Positions 23,004 to 33,637 of a stretch of 64,000 nucleotides of DNA are shown here, piece after piece. This DNA comes from Actinomycetospora sp. TBRC 11914 (GTDB lineage: Bacteria; Actinomycetota; Actinomycetes; Mycobacteriales; Pseudonocardiaceae): NCBI RefSeq assembly GCF_012933465.1, contig NZ_JABBND010000001.1, positions 1,054,001 to 1,118,000 on the forward strand, given 5' to 3'. Below the pieces are notes generated by a model. The model worked only from the letters and a program-made list of their open reading frames with translations. It was not told the origin of the DNA and did no database searches. Made by a program: the position numbers and the translations under genes. The first letter of the stretch is position 1. The number at the start of each line of letters is the position of its first letter.

Positions 23004-24650
23004 GTGGCCCCTCATCCCTCGTCCGCCCTGGCGGCCCCGGACACCGGACCGACCGGCCGGGTCGACGTGCCCGACGACGACCGTGCGGCCGAGGAGCAGG
23101 CGACGTGGGAGGGCCTCGACGGGCCCACGGTGACCACGTCCGCCGTCGGGACGCCGCAGGACGAGGACGACGAGCACGCCGAGCCCGACGACGGCACGAC
23201 GGACACCGACGAGGCGGACCCCGCCCCCGAGCCCGACGACGAGGCCGACGACGACGCCCACACGGAGTCCGTCCCGGCCACCGGGCCCGAGGACGACGAG
23301 GCGGACGACCACGCCGACCCGGTCGGCGCGAGCACCGTGCCGGTGGCACCCGTCGAGCCGCCCGAGGGCGGCGATCCGGCGGAGGCAGACACCACGACCT
23401 TCCCGGCCGCTGGGCGGCGGCGCCGGTTCCGGGTTCTCCCCCGGTCCCGGTGGCTCCGCCGCTCGCTCGCCGCGCTGGCCGCCGTCGTGCTGGTGCTCGC
23501 CGCCGTCGCCACGCCCTCGCTGGTCCACGCGCTGACCCGGCGGGGCTCGGACACGGTCCCGGCCCGGCTGGCCGAGTGGGGCCGCGACCACGGGCTCGGA
23601 CCGCTCGTGACCTGGGCCGAGGCCCGCCAGTACGACCTGGACCAGCCGGCCACCGGGGGCACACCCGCCGGGGGCATCCCGCACGCCACCGGCGCGGTGG
23701 TCGACCACCCCGGCGGCAGCCCCGCCCCGCCGCCCCTGCCGGCGCCAGCCGGCCTCGCACCGCTGCCCGGCGAGGGCCAGTGGCAGACCGTGGTGGCCAC
23801 CCCCCACGGCGACGCGGTCCGCCTGACGACGGTCCGCCCCGACGCGGCGCACACCTCGTTCCTGGTCGGCGTGCTGTGGCTGAACCCGACGCTGGTGCGC
23901 GGTGTGCTGCACCCCGGCACGGAGGACCCGGGCGGCGACTTCCCGGTGCCGCCCTCGGTCGACAGCACCGAGCAGCGCACCGTCGTCAGTGCCTTCTCCG
24001 CGGGCTTCCGCCTTCAGGGCGACAGCCACGGCGGCTGGTACCTCGACGGCAAGGAGGCCCGGCCGCTCGTGCCGGGCGCCGCGAGCCTGGTCATCCACCG
24101 CGACGGCAACGCCGACGTCGGCGCCTGGGGCAGCGAGGTGCGGATGACCCCTGACGTGGTCGCGGTCCGGCAGAACCTGGTCCCGCTCGTCGACCACGGT
24201 GTCGTCAACCCGACGTGCGCGACCGGCGGGACCGCGGAGTGGGGCTCGACCGTCGGGCAGGCCGCCTACATCAACCGCTCCGCGTTCGGGGTCACCGCGA
24301 CCGGCGCGGAGATCTACGTCGGCGGCCCGGCGCTGTCGGTGTGCACCCTCGGCGAGATCCTGCGGTCCGCGGGCGCGGTGCGCGGGATGGAACTGGACAT
24401 CAACCCGGCCTGGGTGTCGGGCGCGTACTTCCACCCGACCGGGCAGCCGCGCCCGGACGCGTTCCAGCTCTTCCCCGACGAGCAGGTCGGCGCCCAGCAC
24501 TACCTGCAGACCTCGAGCCGGGACTTCGTCTCGTTCGACCTGCGCTCGCTCGCCGACGCGACCGGGGCCGGGACCGTCGCGCCGTCGTCGCAGCACCACG
24601 GGACGCGGCACGGCGGGTCGAACCCCTCGGGCGACAAGCACCACCCCTGA
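23004..24650 (+). CDS. Membrane-anchored phosphodiester glycosidase-like protein with acidic N-terminal tail
   Basis: A 548-residue protein in three parts. Residues 1-130 are strongly acidic (runs of Asp/Glu) and disordered. A basic patch (GRRRRFRVLPRSRWLRR) is followed by one transmembrane helix at about 153-176. The outer part (about 260-525) resembles a phosphodiester glycosidase domain, with VVSAFSAGFRLQGDSHGGWY and GMELDINPAWVSGAYF. The usual glycine-rich DGGGS motif is replaced by LDINPAW, so activity may differ from its relative at 14.0-15.3 kb. No normal ribosome site precedes GTG 23004; a perfect inverted repeat does. A later GTG start would shorten the acidic tail. Confidence 0.75.
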   Translation: MAPHPSSALAAPDTGPTGRVDVPDDDRAAEEQATWEGLDGPTVTTSAVGTPQDEDDEHAEPDDGTTDTDEADPAPEPDDEADDDAHTESVPATGPEDDEADDHADPVGASTVPVAPVEPPEGGDPAEADTTTFPAAGRRRRFRVLPRSRWLRRSLAALAAVVLVLAAVATPSLVHALTRRGSDTVPARLAEWGRDHGLGPLVTWAEARQYDLDQPATGGTPAGGIPHATGAVVDHPGGSPAPPPLPAPAGLAPLPGEGQWQTVVATPHGDAVRLTTVRPDAAHTSFLVGVLWLNPTLVRGVLHPGTEDPGGDFPVPPSVDSTEQRTVVSAFSAGFRLQGDSHGGWYLDGKEARPLVPGAASLVIHRDGNADVGAWGSEVRMTPDVVAVRQNLVPLVDHGVVNPTCATGGTAEWGSTVGQAAYINRSAFGVTATGAEIYVGGPALSVCTLGEILRSAGAVRGMELDINPAWVSGAYFHPTGQPRPDAFQLFPDEQVGAQHYLQTSSRDFVSFDLRSLADATGAGTVAPSSQHHGTRHGGSNPSGDKHHP

Positions 24651-24686
24651 CGCGTGACCACGCGCACGGGTCGTCCGGTTCCGCCG

Positions 24687-24713
24687 CCAGACATGGGATG
24701 TCAGGATGTCTGG
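24687..24713. promoter_or_regulatory. CCAGACAT-N11-ATGTCTGG operator overlapping the GntR start
   Basis: Perfect 8-bp inverted repeat; the right arm includes the ATG at 24706. Related ATGTC lies in the spacer. FadR-type GntR regulators often bind such sites in their own promoters, so autoregulation is likely. Confidence 0.65.
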
Positions 24714-25404
24714 CGTGCCCCTGCAGAGCCCGCGGCGCGGCAGCGTCATCGGTGACGTGATTGCCCAGATGGAGACGATGGTCGTCTCCGGGGAGTGGCC
24801 GGTCGGGACGCGGATCCCGCCGGAACCGGAGCTGGTGGCGGCCCTCGGCGTCGGGCGGAACTCCGTGCGCGAGGCCGTCCGGGCGCTGGCGCACACCGGG
24901 ATGCTCGAGGTCCGCCAGGGCGACGGCACCTGGGTGCGGGCCGCGAGCGGCCTGGGCACGGTCCTCGACCGCTACGTCCGGCGTGCCGACGCCCGCCACG
25001 TCCTCGAGGTCCGGCGTGGCCTGGAGCGGGAGGCCGCGCGGCTCGCCGCCCGCCGCCGGACCGACGACGACCTCGAGCGGCTCACCGCGGCGCTGGCCCG
25101 CCAGCACGAGCTGGCCGCGGCCGACGACCCGGCCGGCTTCGTGCGCGGCGACCTCGAGTTCCACCGGCTGGTCGCGGCGGCCGCCCACAACCCCGTGCTC
25201 ACCGACCTGCTCGACCACCTCGGCGAGGCGCTCACCGACACGATCGCCGTCACCGTCGACGCGCAGCGCGCCGTCGGCTCGCCCCGGTTCCACGTGCACA
25301 CCGACCTGCTCGACGCCGTCCGCGCCGGCGACGCGGACGCCGCGGGCCGCGCCTCGGACGCCCTGCTCGACGAGCTCCTCGCCCTCCTCGGGGATCCGGC
25401 GTGA
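24706..25404 (+). CDS. GntR/FadR-subfamily transcriptional regulator
   Basis: A 232-residue regulator. Residues 12-75 form the winged helix-turn-helix (GTRIPPEPELVAALGVGRNS, then SVREAVRALAHTGMLEVRQG). Residues 90-225 form the all-helical FCD ligand domain with DLEFHRLVAAAAHNPVL and FHVHTDLLDAV, whose Asp and His residues usually bind a metal and an organic acid. ATG 24706 lies in the operator and would make the transcript leaderless or nearly so; GTG 24715 with AGGA 8 bases upstream is an alternative. The stop overlaps the MFS transporter start by 4 bases, so it probably controls that transporter. Confidence 0.88.
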   Translation: MSGVPLQSPRRGSVIGDVIAQMETMVVSGEWPVGTRIPPEPELVAALGVGRNSVREAVRALAHTGMLEVRQGDGTWVRAASGLGTVLDRYVRRADARHVLEVRRGLEREAARLAARRRTDDDLERLTAALARQHELAAADDPAGFVRGDLEFHRLVAAAAHNPVLTDLLDHLGEALTDTIAVTVDAQRAVGSPRFHVHTDLLDAVRAGDADAAGRASDALLDELLALLGDPA

Positions 25405-27023
25405 GCCGGGCCCGCACGGCGGCGCTGGTGGTCGCGGTCCTACTGATCGCGCTGAACCTGCGCCCGGCCGTCGTCGCCGTCTCCCCGCTGCTGTCGCAGA
25501 TCCGGACCGACCTCGGCATCGGCGGCGCCGTCGGCGGCCTGCTCACGACCCTGCCGGTGCTCTGCTTCGGCCTCCTCGCGCCGTTCGCGGGACGGTTCGC
25601 CCGCCGGATCGGGCTCGAGACGACCCTGTTCGTCGCGCTGCTCGTGCTCGGGGCGGGCATCCTCGTGCGGCTCGTGCCGGCGCTCGGCGCGGTGCTCGCC
25701 GGCAGCGTGCTCGCCGGGATCGCGATCGCCATCGGCAACACGCTGATGCCGGTGGTCGTCAAGCGCGACTTCCCGCACCGCACCGGCGTGATGACCGGCG
25801 CGTACTCGACGATGATCTCCGGCGGCGGCGCGCTGGCCGCGGCGGTGATGGTGCCCGTCGAGCACGCGACGGGACTCGGGTGGCGCCCGTCGCTGGCGCT
25901 GTGGGCCGTGCTCGTGGCGCTCGCGCTGGTGCTCTGGCTCCCCTGGGTGGTCCGCGCCCGCCGTCGGGCGGCCGCCGCGCCGCCCGCCGCCCCGGCGGCC
26001 CCGGTGCGCGGACTGTGGGGCAGCGCGCTCGCGTGGCAGGTCACGCTGTTCATGGGGCTGCAGTCGCTGCAGTTCTACGCGCTCACCGCCTGGGCCCCGA
26101 CGATCTTCGTCGACGGCGGCCGCTCCGCGACCGCGGCCGGGCTGCTGCTCTCCCTCGCCGGGGTCTCCTCGCTGGTGACCTCCGCGATCACCCCGGTGCT
26201 GGCCGCCCGCGCCCGCCGTCAGCACCACCTCGTCGTGCTGCTGCTCGCGCTCTGGGTGGTCGGCTACCTCGGGCTACTGCTCGCGCCGGGTGCCCTCGCG
26301 CCGCTGTGGATGGTGCTCATCGGGCTCGGGCAGGGCGTGGGCATCAGCCTCGGCCTGACCCTGATCACGCTGCGCTCCCCCGACGCGGCCCACACCTCGG
26401 AGCTCTCGGGGATGGCCCAGGGCGTGGGCTACGTGCTCGCCGCGGCCGGCCCGCTCGCGCTCGGCGCGATCCACGACGCCACCGGCGGCTGGACCGTCCC
26501 GATCGCCACGCTGCTCGTGCTGCTGGTCCCGCTCGCGGTGGCCGGAGCCGGGGCGGCGCGGAACCGGCACGTCTCGGGAACGGGGCACCCCACCGCCGAT
26601 CCCGCCCCCGACGGAAGCAATGGCGCATTCCTCCCACCCGGCGACAGGACGGCGCCACTCGCTCACGACGACGGCCCGGCCCCGGCCCCGGCCCCGTCCG
26701 GAAGCAATGGCGCATTCCTCCCGCCCGGCGACAGGACGGCGCCACTCCCTCACGACGGGGTGCGCCCCACCCTGCGCGGCACCGTGCGTACGGCGGGCGG
26801 AGCCCCGCTCCCCGGCGCGACCGTCACCCTCGTCGACGACCACGGCCACCAGCTCGGGGCGATGCGTACCGACGAGGCCGGCGACTACGAGGTACCCGTG
26901 CCGCCGACCCCGTGCATGCTGGTGTGCGCCGCGCCCGAGCACTCTCCCGTCGCCCGGCGGGCCGCCCCCGGCCGGGTCGACGTCGTGCTCGAGCCGCGCC
27001 CGGCCCCCGTCGTCGGGACCTGA
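25401..27023 (+). CDS. CynX-type 12-TM MFS transporter with C-terminal regulatory-like module
   Basis: A 540-residue protein. Residues 1-395 are a 12-helix MFS domain of the cyanate/CynX type (ALNLRPAVVAVSPLL in helix 1; GNTLMPVVVKRDFP before helix 5). Residues 400-453 are a low-complexity linker that contains two near-identical copies of a 59-bp DNA repeat (residues about 405-423 and 434-452). Residues 455-540 form a carboxypeptidase-regulatory-like module (LRGTVRTAGGAPLPGATVTL...), the same type as at 4.5-9 kb. GTG start overlaps the GntR stop (GTGA). Substrate unknown, perhaps a small organic anion or drug. Confidence 0.85.
   Translation: MSRARTAALVVAVLLIALNLRPAVVAVSPLLSQIRTDLGIGGAVGGLLTTLPVLCFGLLAPFAGRFARRIGLETTLFVALLVLGAGILVRLVPALGAVLAGSVLAGIAIAIGNTLMPVVVKRDFPHRTGVMTGAYSTMISGGGALAAAVMVPVEHATGLGWRPSLALWAVLVALALVLWLPWVVRARRRAAAAPPAAPAAPVRGLWGSALAWQVTLFMGLQSLQFYALTAWAPTIFVDGGRSATAAGLLLSLAGVSSLVTSAITPVLAARARRQHHLVVLLLALWVVGYLGLLLAPGALAPLWMVLIGLGQGVGISLGLTLITLRSPDAAHTSELSGMAQGVGYVLAAAGPLALGAIHDATGGWTVPIATLLVLLVPLAVAGAGAARNRHVSGTGHPTADPAPDGSNGAFLPPGDRTAPLAHDDGPAPAPAPSGSNGAFLPPGDRTAPLPHDGVRPTLRGTVRTAGGAPLPGATVTLVDDHGHQLGAMRTDEAGDYEVPVPPTPCMLVCAAPEHSPVARRAAPGRVDVVLEPRPAPVVGT
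26612..26670 (+). repeat. 59-bp palindromic repeat inside a coding linker, copy A
   Basis: Contains TGGCGC...GCGCCA and inner TCCT...AGGA arms, so it can form a hairpin. It is read in frame as the start of a Gly-Ser-Asn-Gly segment ending in His-Asp. It differs from copy B (87 bases, exactly 29 codons, downstream) at only two positions. Confidence 0.8.
26699..26757 (+). repeat. 59-bp palindromic repeat inside a coding linker, copy B
   Basis: Near-identical to copy A and in the same reading frame. Together they build most of the linker between the transporter and its C-terminal module. A third, more diverged copy lies in an intergenic gap at 58544-58601. Confidence 0.8.
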
Positions 27024-27025
27024 GA

Positions 27026-28042
27026 TCAGACCGCCACCAGCATCTTCCCGGTGTTCTCGCCGCGCAGCAGGCCCTGGAACGCCTCGACCGCGTGGTCCAC
27101 GCCCTCGACGACGGTCTCGGCGAACCGCACCCGGCCCTGCGCCACCCACGGCGTGACCTCCTCGAGGAACGCCGGGAAGCGGTCCAGCGAGTCGGTGACG
27201 ATGAAGCCCTGGATCGACAGCCGCTTCTTCACGATCTTGAACAGGTTGCGCGGGCCGGGCGTGGGGTCGTCCTCGGTGTCGTTGTAGTGCGCGATCGCCC
27301 CGCAGGCGGCGACGCGGGCGTGGTCGTTCGCGACGTCGATGGCGGCCTCGAGGTGCTCCGCCCCGACGTTGTCGAAGTAGACGTCCAGGCCGTCGGGCAT
27401 CGCCTTCGCGAGCTGCTCGGCCACCGGCCCGTCCTTGTAGTTGAACGCCGCGTCGTAGCCCAGCTCGTCGGTCAGCCAGGCGACCTTCTCGGCGCTGCCG
27501 GCGCTGCCGACCACCCGTGACGCGCCCTTGGCCTCCGCGATCTGCCCGACGAGGCTGCCGACGGCGCCCGCGGCGCCGGACACGAAGACGGCGTCCCCCG
27601 GCCGGAACGACGCCTTGTCCAGCAGGCCCACCCACGCGGTCAGCCCGGGGGCGCCGAGCACGCCGAGGTAGGCCTTCGGGTCGACGCCCTCGACGTCGGG
27701 GACCTTCTGCAGGTGCCGCGCCTTCGAGATGCCGTGGTCGCGCCAGGCGAGATTGGCCAGGACGAGGTCGCCGACCGCGACGTCGGTCACGCCGTCGCCC
27801 ACCGCGGTCACCTCGCCGACCGAGCGGCCGTCCATGGCCTCGTCCAGCCGGAAGGGCGCCACGTAGCTGGGGACGTCGTTCATCCGCCCGCGCATGTACG
27901 GGTCGACGGAGAAGGCGCGGTTGCCGACGACGACCTCGTCGGACGCCGGCGCGGGGAGCTCGCGCTCGACGAGGGAGAAGTCGTCGGCGTTCGGGAAGCC
28001 GTGGGGACGGCGGACCAGGTGGACCTCGTGAGCGGTCGTCAT
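27026..28042 (-). CDS. NADP-dependent medium-chain reductase (zinc-independent, PTGR/CurA-type)
   Basis: A 338-residue zinc-independent medium-chain dehydrogenase/reductase. FSVDPYMRGRMND near residue 43 is the signature of the leukotriene B4 dehydrogenase/curcumin reductase group. VFVSGAAGAVGSLVGQIAEA near 145 is the NADP-binding glycine motif, and DVYFDNVGAEHLEAAI follows. These enzymes reduce alkenal or enone double bonds and detoxify reactive aldehydes. ATG 28042 is chosen by family length; the ribosome site is weak. The gene diverges from the ClpC-like gene across an HspR-type operator and could share its heat or stress control. Confidence 0.88.
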   Translation of the reverse strand: MTTAHEVHLVRRPHGFPNADDFSLVERELPAPASDEVVVGNRAFSVDPYMRGRMNDVPSYVAPFRLDEAMDGRSVGEVTAVGDGVTDVAVGDLVLANLAWRDHGISKARHLQKVPDVEGVDPKAYLGVLGAPGLTAWVGLLDKASFRPGDAVFVSGAAGAVGSLVGQIAEAKGASRVVGSAGSAEKVAWLTDELGYDAAFNYKDGPVAEQLAKAMPDGLDVYFDNVGAEHLEAAIDVANDHARVAACGAIAHYNDTEDDPTPGPRNLFKIVKKRLSIQGFIVTDSLDRFPAFLEEVTPWVAQGRVRFAETVVEGVDHAVEAFQGLLRGENTGKMLVAV

Positions 28043-28134
28043 GTCGGCAGGACTACCCGCGATGACGGGGGTGTGTCGCGCGGTCGCGATCGGGAACACC
28101 TGAGCCGGGTCGGCGCATCCCCACCGGGCAGACA

Positions 28135-28151
28135 TGAGTCACACCGACTCA
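28135..28151. promoter_or_regulatory. HAIR element (HspR operator)
   Basis: TGAGT-N7-ACTCA, matching the core of the HspR consensus CTTGAGT-N7-ACTCAAG with the correct spacer. It lies 91 bases upstream of the ClpC-like start and 92 bases upstream of the divergent reductase. Confidence 0.75.
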
Positions 28152-28242
28152 GGAATGAAACCGGGAGCCGGGTTGCTGATCTCCCTGACAGCCGCCGCAG
28201 GCACCACGCCACAGGCGGCAGGACCCCCGCAGAGAGGTACGC

Positions 28243-30792
<2,550 letters not shown>

Positions 30793-30828
30793 TCCCGCTG
30801 CCGCTCCGGCAGGAGCAGTACGCATCGG

Positions 30829-30868
30829 AGGGCCCCTCCGGTCGATCTCGATCGACCGGAGGGGCCCT
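30829..30868. terminator. Terminator after the ClpC-like gene
   Basis: Perfect 19-bp inverted repeat (AGGGCCCCTCCGGTCGATC and its complement) with almost no loop, 37 bases after the stop. It ends 78 bases before the next gene. Confidence 0.88.
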
Positions 30869-30946
30869 TCCTGTGTGTCGCCGGTGATCTCCGCGGCGCT
30901 CCGGGGTACCTGTCGGGGACGAGCCCGTCCGCGAGGGGAGCCAGCC

Positions 30947-31282
30947 GTGAGCGCGAACGTCGGGGACCGCATCCGCCTGCACGCCAACACCGTCGACGCA
31001 CCGGACCGCACCGGCACGATCGTCGGGGTCCTCGGGGCCGACGGGCCGCCCTACCGGGTGCGCTTCGACAACGGCGACGAGACGATCCTGACGCCGGGCC
31101 CCGACGCCACCATCGACGCCCCGAGCGTGGGTGAGCGCCTCGAGCAGGTGGCGGAGAAGGCCGGCGAGGTCGCGGGCGAGGCCGCCGACAGGGCGCGGGA
31201 GGCCGCCGAGGACGTCACCGGGCGCGCGGCGCGCGCGGTGTCGGACGTGGCGGCGACGGTCGCGGACCGCCTGCAGCGCTGA
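30947..31282 (+). CDS. DUF1918 domain protein with amphipathic C-terminal helix
   Basis: A 111-residue protein. Residues 3-52 form the DUF1918 beta-barrel (VGDRIRLHANTVDAPDRTGT, then PPYRVRFDNGDETILTPGPD), an SH3-like fold common in actinobacteria. Residues 60-111 form a long Ala/Glu/Arg-rich amphipathic helix with a heptad-like pattern, similar to apolipoprotein or phasin-type helices. No activity is known. GTG 30947 follows GAGGGGAG. It stands between the Clp terminator and a convergent sensor kinase gene. Confidence 0.78.
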   Translation: MSANVGDRIRLHANTVDAPDRTGTIVGVLGADGPPYRVRFDNGDETILTPGPDATIDAPSVGERLEQVAEKAGEVAGEAADRAREAAEDVTGRAARAVSDVAATVADRLQR

Positions 31283-31287
31283 GGGCC

Positions 31288-32820
31288 TCAGCCTCGACCG
31301 GCCACCGGCGCGCGCGCCGACGGCCGCACCGGGCCCTGCCGGTCGGCGGCCGGGAGCTCGACGGTGAACCGGGTGTCGCCGGGCACGCTGGTGACCCCGA
31401 GCCGTCCCCCGTGCTCGGTGACGACGGCGGACACGATCGAGAGCCCGAGGCCGGTGCTGCCGGTGCTGCGGGCCCGGCCGGTCTCACCGCGGGCGAAGCG
31501 CTCGAAGACGTGGTCGAGCAGCTCCGGCGCGATGCCGGGCCCGTCGTCGGCGACCTCGAGCCGCACCACGTCCGCGCCCCGGGAGAGCCCGGCGACCACC
31601 CGCGTGCCGGGTCTGGTGTGGGTGCGGGCGTTGGCCAGGAGGTTCGCGACGACCTGGTGGAGGCGCTCGGGGTCCCCGACGACGTCGAACCCGGTCTCCG
31701 CGGGGTCCTCGGGCAGCCGCAGCGACCACCGGTGCCCGGGCGCGGTCGCGTGGGCGTCGGCGACGGCGTCGGCCACGAGCCGCGCGAGGTCGACGCGCTC
31801 CCGGGCCAGCGGCCGGCCGGCGTCCAGGCGCGCGAGCAGCAGCAGGTCCTCGACCAGCAGCGTCATGCGCTCGGTCTGGGAGCCGACGCGCTCCAGCATC
31901 GCCGCGACCTCCGGGGGCAGGTCGTCGGTCCGGCGGCGGGCGAGCTCGGAGTAGCCGCGGATCGCGGCGAGCGGGGTGCGCAGCTCGTGGGAGGCGTCCG
32001 CGACGAAGCGGCGGACCCGGGTCTCGGACTCCTGGCGGACCTCGAGCGCGCCGGCGACGTGGCCGAGCATGCGGTTGAAGGCGACCCCCACCTGCCCCAC
32101 CTCGGTGCGCGGGTCGGCGTCGGCCTCGGGCACGCGGTCGTCGAGCTCCACCTCGCCGCGCTCGAGCGGCAGTTCCGAGACCCGGCGGGCGATCGCGGAG
32201 ACCCGGTGGAGGGGACGCAGCGTCGCGCGCGTCGCGAAGGCGGCGGCCACCCCGGCCACGGCCACCCCGATCGCGAAGATGACGATCTCGATGAGGGCGA
32301 GCCGCCCGACGGTGGCGTCCATCCGGCTCGTCGAGATGCCGACCGCCACCACGGAGCCGTCCGAGGTGTAGCGGGCCTGGACGAGGTAGGTGCCGAGGCC
32401 GGGCAGCGACACCGGCTGGGTGGTGTTCGGGTCGATCCCGGGGCCGCGCTGCAGCGGGGTCACCGCCAGCACGGGCGCGACCTGGCTGTCGTCGAGGGGC
32501 TGGTCGCCGGAGCGGAAGTTCCCCAGCGTCGAGGCGGACACCACCTGGCCGTCGACGCTGCGCACCTGGATCCGGCTCGTGCCGTCCCCACCCCCGAAGC
32601 CGCTGCCGGCGTCGGGCGGCGGCGGCCGGTTCCCGGAGTCGTCGCCGCCGGGCGGGCCGGCCGCGAAGCCCACGGTGCGCGACACCTCCTGGGCGAGCTG
32701 CTCGCCCAGGTAGTGCCGCAGCGACACCGCCGCGCCCACGCCCACGACCGCGCACACCACGGCCAACAGGACCACCGTCGTGAGGACGATCCGGGCCTGC
32801 AGTGAGCGCATCCAGGTCAT
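31288..32820 (-). CDS. Membrane sensor histidine kinase (two-component)
   Basis: A 510-residue HAMP-containing histidine kinase. The first helix is at about 8-32, an outer sensing region rich in Pro/Gly at 33-165, and the second helix at about 172-198, followed by HAMP. The dimerisation domain has FVADASHELRTPLAAIRGYS with the phosphorylated His. The ATPase domain has NLLANARTHT, VADDGPGIAPE, and STGLGLSIVSAVV. The architecture resembles mycobacterial TcrY/TrcS kinases. It lies 10 bases after its response regulator on the same strand. Stimulus unknown. Confidence 0.88.
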   Translation of the reverse strand: MTWMRSLQARIVLTTVVLLAVVCAVVGVGAAVSLRHYLGEQLAQEVSRTVGFAAGPPGGDDSGNRPPPPDAGSGFGGGDGTSRIQVRSVDGQVVSASTLGNFRSGDQPLDDSQVAPVLAVTPLQRGPGIDPNTTQPVSLPGLGTYLVQARYTSDGSVVAVGISTSRMDATVGRLALIEIVIFAIGVAVAGVAAAFATRATLRPLHRVSAIARRVSELPLERGEVELDDRVPEADADPRTEVGQVGVAFNRMLGHVAGALEVRQESETRVRRFVADASHELRTPLAAIRGYSELARRRTDDLPPEVAAMLERVGSQTERMTLLVEDLLLLARLDAGRPLARERVDLARLVADAVADAHATAPGHRWSLRLPEDPAETGFDVVGDPERLHQVVANLLANARTHTRPGTRVVAGLSRGADVVRLEVADDGPGIAPELLDHVFERFARGETGRARSTGSTGLGLSIVSAVVTEHGGRLGVTSVPGDTRFTVELPAADRQGPVRPSARAPVAGRG

Positions 32821-32830
32821 GATGCTCCCC

Positions 32831-33559
32831 TCACCCCGCGGGCTTGAGGACGTACCCCGCCCCGCGCACGGTGTGGATCATCGGGGCACGCCCGGCGTCG
32901 ATCTTCTTGCGCAGGTAGGAGATGTAGAGCTCGACGATGTTCGACTGGCCGCCGAAGTCGTAGTTCCACACCCGGTCGAGGATCTGGGCCTTCGAGAGCA
33001 CCCGGCGCGGGTTGCGCATGAGGAAGCGCAGCAGCTCGAACTCGGTGGCGGTCAGCTCGACCTGGGAGCCGCCGCGGAACACCTCGTGGGAGTCCTCGTC
33101 GAGGGTCAGGTCGCCGACGACGAGGCCGGCGTCACCGCGGACCACGGTGGCCACCGCGGCGCGGCGCAGCAGGCCCCGCAGCCGGGCGACGACCTCCTCG
33201 AGGCTGAACGGCTTGGTGACGTAGTCGTCGCCGCCGGCCGTGATGCCCGCGACCCGGTCCTCCACGGCGTCGCGCGCGGTGAGGAAGAGCACCGGCACGT
33301 CGGGGATGTCGGCGCGGAGCCGGCGGAGCACCTCGAACCCGTCGATGTCGGGGAGCATGACGTCGAGCACGACGACGTCGGGGCGGAACTCGCGGCCCTG
33401 GGTGACCGCGCCGAGGCCGTCCCCGGCGCTGCGGACGTCCCACCCCTCGTAGCGCAGCGCCATGGACAGGAGGTCGGCCAGCGTCGGCTCGTCGTCGACG
33501 ACGAGGGCGCGGACGGGGCTGCCGTCGGGCCGGCGCAGCTCGGCACGGGTCGCGGTCAT
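32831..33559 (-). CDS. OmpR-family response regulator
   Basis: A 242-residue regulator. The receiver domain has ALVVDDEPTLADLLSMAL, the phospho-acceptor Asp in VVVLDVMLPDIDG, and the conserved Lys in DDYVTKPFSLEEV. The C-terminal winged helix has ELTATEFELLRFLMRNP and ends HTVRGAGYVLKPAG, as in PhoB/TcrX-type regulators. It pairs with the downstream sensor kinase. Start at ATG 33559 is by family length; GTG 33568 is an alternative and neither has a clear ribosome site. An 8-bp perfect inverted repeat lies 22 bases upstream. Confidence 0.88.
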   Translation of the reverse strand: MTATRAELRRPDGSPVRALVVDDEPTLADLLSMALRYEGWDVRSAGDGLGAVTQGREFRPDVVVLDVMLPDIDGFEVLRRLRADIPDVPVLFLTARDAVEDRVAGITAGGDDYVTKPFSLEEVVARLRGLLRRAAVATVVRGDAGLVVGDLTLDEDSHEVFRGGSQVELTATEFELLRFLMRNPRRVLSKAQILDRVWNYDFGGQSNIVELYISYLRKKIDAGRAPMIHTVRGAGYVLKPAG

Positions 33560-33581
33560 GGTTACCACGATGGCACCGACC

Positions 33582-33604
33582 GATTCGCCCGTGCTGGGCG
33601 AATC
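33582..33604. promoter_or_regulatory. GATTCGCC-N7-GGCGAATC inverted repeat
   Basis: Perfect 8-bp inverted repeat between the P450 stop (33638) and the response regulator start (33559), both leftward. It may be an operator of the two-component system or a terminator of the P450 transcript. Confidence 0.45.
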
Positions 33605-33637
33605 CTGTGATCCCGCTGTGTGGGCGAGCGGGACGGC

